Positions 60,729 through 64,000 of a stretch of DNA of 64,000 nt are shown here, one piece after another (position 1 is the stretch's first letter; every line of letters starts with the position of its first letter). The DNA comes from Anolis sagrei (taxonomy: Eukaryota; Chordata; Lepidosauria; Squamata; Anolidae). The position numbers and the translations under genes were made by a program. The DNA lies in contig NC_090026.1 in the NCBI RefSeq assembly GCF_037176765.1, positions 133,693,252-133,757,251 of the forward strand, given 5' to 3'. The notes beneath the pieces were generated by a model. The model was not told the DNA's origin. It saw only the letters and a list, made by a program, of their open reading frames with translations, and did not search any database.

Positions 60729-61167
60729 GAATCATAGAATCCTAGAATCAAAGAGTTGGAAGAGACCTCCTGGGCCATCATCCAGTCCAACCCCCTTCTG
60801 CCAAGAAGCAGGAATATTGCATTCAAATCACCCCTGACAGATGGCCATCCAGCCTCTGCTTAAAAGCTTCCAAAGAAGGAGCCTCCACCACCCTCCGGGG
60901 CAGAGAGTTCCACTGCTGAACGGCTCTCACAGTCAGGAAGTTATAGAATCCTAGAATCCTAGAGTTGGAAGAGACCTCCTGGGCCATCATCCAGTCCAAC
61001 CCCATTCTGCCCAGAAGCAGGAATATTGCATTCAAATCACCCCTGACAAATGGCCATCCAGCCTCTGTTTCAAAGCTTCCAAAGAAGGAGCCTCCAGCAC
61101 ACTCCGGGGCAGAGAGTTCCACTGCTGAACGGCTCTCACAGTCAGGAAGTTCTTCCTACCTGTGCCA
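60729..61167 (-). mobile_element. Two CR1 3' ends in tandem
   Basis: CR1 tails begin at 60,729 and 60,944; each carries only about 215 bp of the 3' end, cut at the same words (GTCAGGAAGTT). This looks like a local duplication or two insertions. Confidence 0.85.
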
Positions 61168-61709
61168 AGAGGAAGCCCTTCTCGGCCTGACTCAATGCTA
61201 CTCACTGGCCAGGCATCTCTCTCTTTCCCAATTGTTGTTGTTATGTTCGTTCACTCTCAGCTTTTTTCTCTTCTTCACAAACAGCAGCAGCAGACCCTTC
61301 TCTGCCTCAGAGCCACTCGCTGACCAGGTCTCTCTCCCAGTTGACCATCCTGCCTACATCCTGCCCTAGGAGCACAAAGGGAGTGACCTCTGCGCAGAGG
61401 TCAGCCTGAGCAGCAGCCAGCCCTTCCCTGCCTCGGGGTCACTCAAAGTTACCTGATGCCCAGGTGTCTCTCCCTCCCAGGTGGACCTCCCAGGTGGCCT
61501 ACCTGCCCGCCCTCCATTGCGCTGTGTCCACACGGCTGGCACCTGTCCAGGCCCCTGGGTCACCTGCCTGTCCCTCTCTGCCCGGGATTGGCCGGCACTG
61601 TGCCTCGGCTCCTTCCCTCTGGCTCCGGCTGAAGTGCTGAAACCCAACCCGTGCGGCCAGTGGCACGGCAGCAGAGGCGCCTCCTGCACACAGCGGCAGA
61701 CTGAGGGTC
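61168..61709 (+). other. Region upstream of ASIC3 exon 1
   Basis: GC-rich in its second half; probably holds the 5' UTR and promoter. No TATA box is clear. It includes (CAG)4 and CCTCCCAGGTGGACCTCCCA, GGTGGCC near 61,475. Confidence 0.4.
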
Positions 61710-62273
61710 ATGGAGAAGCTGCAGGAGCCTCCCCAGGAGGGTCCCCCGGACCCCGAGCCACCCTCAACCTTCTCCGCGAGCCTGGCAGCCTTTGCAGGTG
61801 GCTGCACTCTGCACGGGCTCAGCCACGTCTTCCTGCCGGGGCCGCTCACCCCGCGACGGCTGGCCTGGGCGGGGGCCGTCCTGGCGGCAGTGGGGGCCTT
61901 CTTGTTCCAGGCGGTGGAGCGGGTGCGCTACTTCCAGGACTACCCTCGGGTGACCACCCTGGACGAGGCCGAAGGGCGAGCCCTGCTCTTCCCGGCCATC
62001 AGCCTCTGCAACTTCAACCGCGCCCGGCGCTCCCGCCTGACCCCCGACGACCTGCGCTGGGTGGGCCCCCCGCTGCTGGGTGTGGAGCCCCCCGACTTCC
62101 CTCGCTACCTGCAGGCACTGGGGTGGGAGGGGTCCCCCGCCAATGGGCCCTTCTTCCCCAGCACGCGCTTCGACATGGAGGCCTTTGTGGGCCGGACCGG
62201 ACACCGGCTGGAGGAGATGCTGCTGGGATGCCGCTTCGGGGGCCGGGAGTGCGGTCCGGCAAACTTCACCTCC
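61710..62273 (+). CDS. ASIC3: Acid-sensing ion channel 3-like, exon 1 (partial gene)
   Basis: 188 codons from ATG to a GTGAGT donor in phase 0. A proton-gated, amiloride-sensitive Na+ channel subunit of the ENaC/degenerin family; ASIC3 works in sensory neurons. Seen: cytoplasmic N-terminus with the HG gating motif (35-36); TM1 about 51-69 (AWAGAVLAAVGAFLFQ); then ERVRYF, FPAISLCNFN, RRSRLTPDDLRWVGPPLLGV and MLLGCRFGGRECGPANFT. The stretch RRSRLTPxDLxWxGxxLLG and the short loop after it match ASIC3 better than ASIC1 or ASIC2. An N-glycosylation site is at Asn185. The other exons lie past the window; none is seen before 64,000. Confidence 0.85.
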
Positions 62274-63255
62274 GTGAGTGTGCCCCCCCCCCAACACACA
62301 CACAGGCAGACACCCCTAGCCTCCCCTCTGCTTGGAAAGACCCTCCCCAGGTATGTCTGGCCACAGCCGTCCAGCTCCACAGGCCACGGCTAGTGGTACA
62401 TTGGTCAGCAGTGCAGCCCGTAGTGCCAGACCTGCTACTCCTTGCACCCTGAGGGAGCCCCTCTTTCCTGCCTTGTCTTTTAGGGGTGTTCAGGGCTTGC
62501 CCTCCAGACCCACCACCTTTCATATCCTTGGGGGTCTTCTCTCTTCCCTTCCTATGATCTGGACTTCCATAGGGTCAGCATTTTGCAGCTTCCTGAGGAT
62601 TTCCAGAGGCCTCAAAGGGTCTCCAAATCCATCGAGAGGCCTGAAGTGCCACTGTGCATGTGCAGAGTGCATGCTTCCTGTCATGGCTGTTTTGAGGAAG
62701 GGGCTGTGGGGTGGGGGTCCCTGGGGTGGATGCTATTTCGACCTGAGGGATGCAGTGTTGATGCTTCCATTCTGTTGTTGAAAGATGGAAGCCAAATGTA
62801 CAGAGTGCTTTGTGATGGGGAGGCATTGGGCTCCTCGGGGGGGGGGGATGTTCTGAATCCTGCAGCCCCCTCCTCCCCCTCCCCCTCGCTTCCAGTGTTT
62901 GGATCCAGATGCAGCGCTCCCCCACTCTTTCCCGCTCGCTCTCCCCCTCCTTTGTGTCCCCAAGGCTGCTCCGGTTTCACCTCCTTGCAGAGCCGCATCC
63001 CTCTCTCCATCCATCCCTCATCCCGTATCTCTTTCTCTGAGCACAACGAAACCCAAAATCTCTGGGATGTGGGGGCAGGGGTGCCCAGTCGGCAGAATCT
63101 GATCCCCAGCTCATGGCACGGGGAGCAGTTCTGTTCTGCGTGTCCCAGAGGCAGGCAGGGCACTTCCCATTGCAGGGGCTTTGCAGAAGTCTGCTGAAGG
63201 TGAGGGAGTGGACATCTAGTCCGGCTTTGGGTGGACTGCTTCCCTTCAAAATGAT
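62274..63255 (+). other. Start of ASIC3 intron 1
   Basis: No further ASIC exon is visible (no FTRxGKCYTFN motif). Contains short C-rich and G-rich runs. No recognised repeat. Confidence 0.55.
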
Positions 63256-63257
63256 GG

Positions 63258-64000
63258 GTTACAGAGCTGGGCATGACTTAGATGAAGGGCCAGAAGGCAG
63301 GATCATCAAGCTGGTAGACGACACCAAATTGGGAGGGATAGCCAATACTCCAGAGGACAGGAGCAGGATCTTGACAGACTAGAGAGATGATGAGCCAAAA
63401 CTAACAAAATGAAGTTCAACAGGGACAAATGCAAGATACTCCACTTTGGCAGGAAAAACAAAATGCAAAGATACAGAATGCGGGACAATGCCTGGCTCGA
63501 GAGCAGGACGTGTGAAAAAGATCTTGGAGTCCTCGTGGACAGGAAGGTGAACATGAGCCAGGAATGTGATGTGGCGGCAAAAAAAGCCAATGGGATTTTG
63601 GCCTGCATCAAGAGGAGCCTAGTGTCTAGATCTAGGGAAGTCATGCTCCCCATGCTCTATTCCGCTTTGGTTAGATCACACCTGGAATATTGTGTCCAAT
63701 TCTGGGCACCACAACTCAAGAGAGATATTGACTCTAAGCTGGAATGTGTCCAGAGGAAGAGGGCGACTCAAATGATCAAGGTTCTGGAGAACAAGCCCTA
63801 TGAGGAGCGGCTTAAGGAGCTGGGCATGTTTAGCCTGAAGAAGAGAAGGCTGAGAGAAGACATGATGAGGGCCAGGTATCAATATGTGAGGGGAAGTCAT
63901 AGCAGGGAGGGAGCAGGCTTCCTTTCTGCTGCCCTGGAGACTAGGATGCAATGGAACAATGGCTTCAAACAAGAAAGGAAGGAGATCCCACCTGAACATG
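63258..64000 (+). mobile_element. CR1 LINE, RT end and C-terminus, cut by window edge
   Basis: Starts in the RT region (GRIIKLVDDTKLGG, PEDRSRI), then [14 protein letters not shown]-like text and [12 protein letters not shown] up to the last base. The catalytic FADD is LVDD here, so the copy is not functional. Confidence 0.85.

Noticed and set aside
62274-63255. Search for ASIC3 exon 2
   Set aside because: No frame shows the conserved FTRxGKCYTFN or later ASIC motifs; open frames here lack splice sites in the needed phase.

Overview
This is a vertebrate nuclear window, most likely from a squamate reptile (an iguanian lizard or close kin). The repeats point there: many CR1 LINE ends with the typical ATTCTATGA tails, L2 LINEs ending in AATAAATAAAT, R4-type LINE pieces, a Penelope-like element with a GIY-YIG domain, tRNA-derived SINEs, palindromic MITEs and several solo LTRs. 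The genes have short GC-rich exons and consensus splice sites. I rebuilt exon chains by hand; every junction below keeps the reading frame, but no transcript was available.

Three host genes can be supported. (1) Minus strand, 24,211 to 4,750: a 12-exon gene for a 427-residue single-pass membrane protein with signal peptide, Thr-rich stretch, EGF, SEA, EGF, Cys-rich stalk, transmembrane helix and Pro-rich tail. This is the layout of the membrane mucins MUC3/12/13/17, but without a long mucin domain. (2) Plus strand, 30,586 to 57,016: a 17-exon gene for a 921-residue protein joining a UBA domain, a charged helical linker, a UBX domain, an acidic linker and about 430 residues of FBXL/AMN1-type leucine-rich repeats. 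UBA plus UBX predicts a ubiquitin-binding p97/VCP cofactor. I know of no named vertebrate UBX protein that ends in LRRs, so this is the most interesting object here. (3) Plus strand, from 61,710: exon 1 of an acid-sensing ion channel, best matched by ASIC3; the rest lies beyond the window.

Layout: 1-4.1 kb LINE and LTR-like fragments; 4.1-24.2 kb the membrane protein gene, its introns holding tetranucleotide arrays, a solo LTR with nested insertions, and a 4.0-kb DNA transposon splitting a CR1; 24.6-27.4 kb a satellite-like array; 28.7-30.4 kb tandem Penelope-type fragments; 30.46 kb the UBX-LRR promoter (CRE and CCAAT box); 30.6-57.0 kb the UBX-LRR gene, its introns loaded with solo LTRs, CR1, L2 and minisatellites; 57.4-57.7 kb a decayed copy of its exon 13; 58-59.1 kb the Penelope-like element; 59.6-61.2 kb CR1 pieces; 61.7 kb ASIC3; 63.26 kb to the end another CR1.

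Genes 1 and 2 are divergent, with start codons 6.4 kb apart. Nothing in the sequence shows that the three genes act together.
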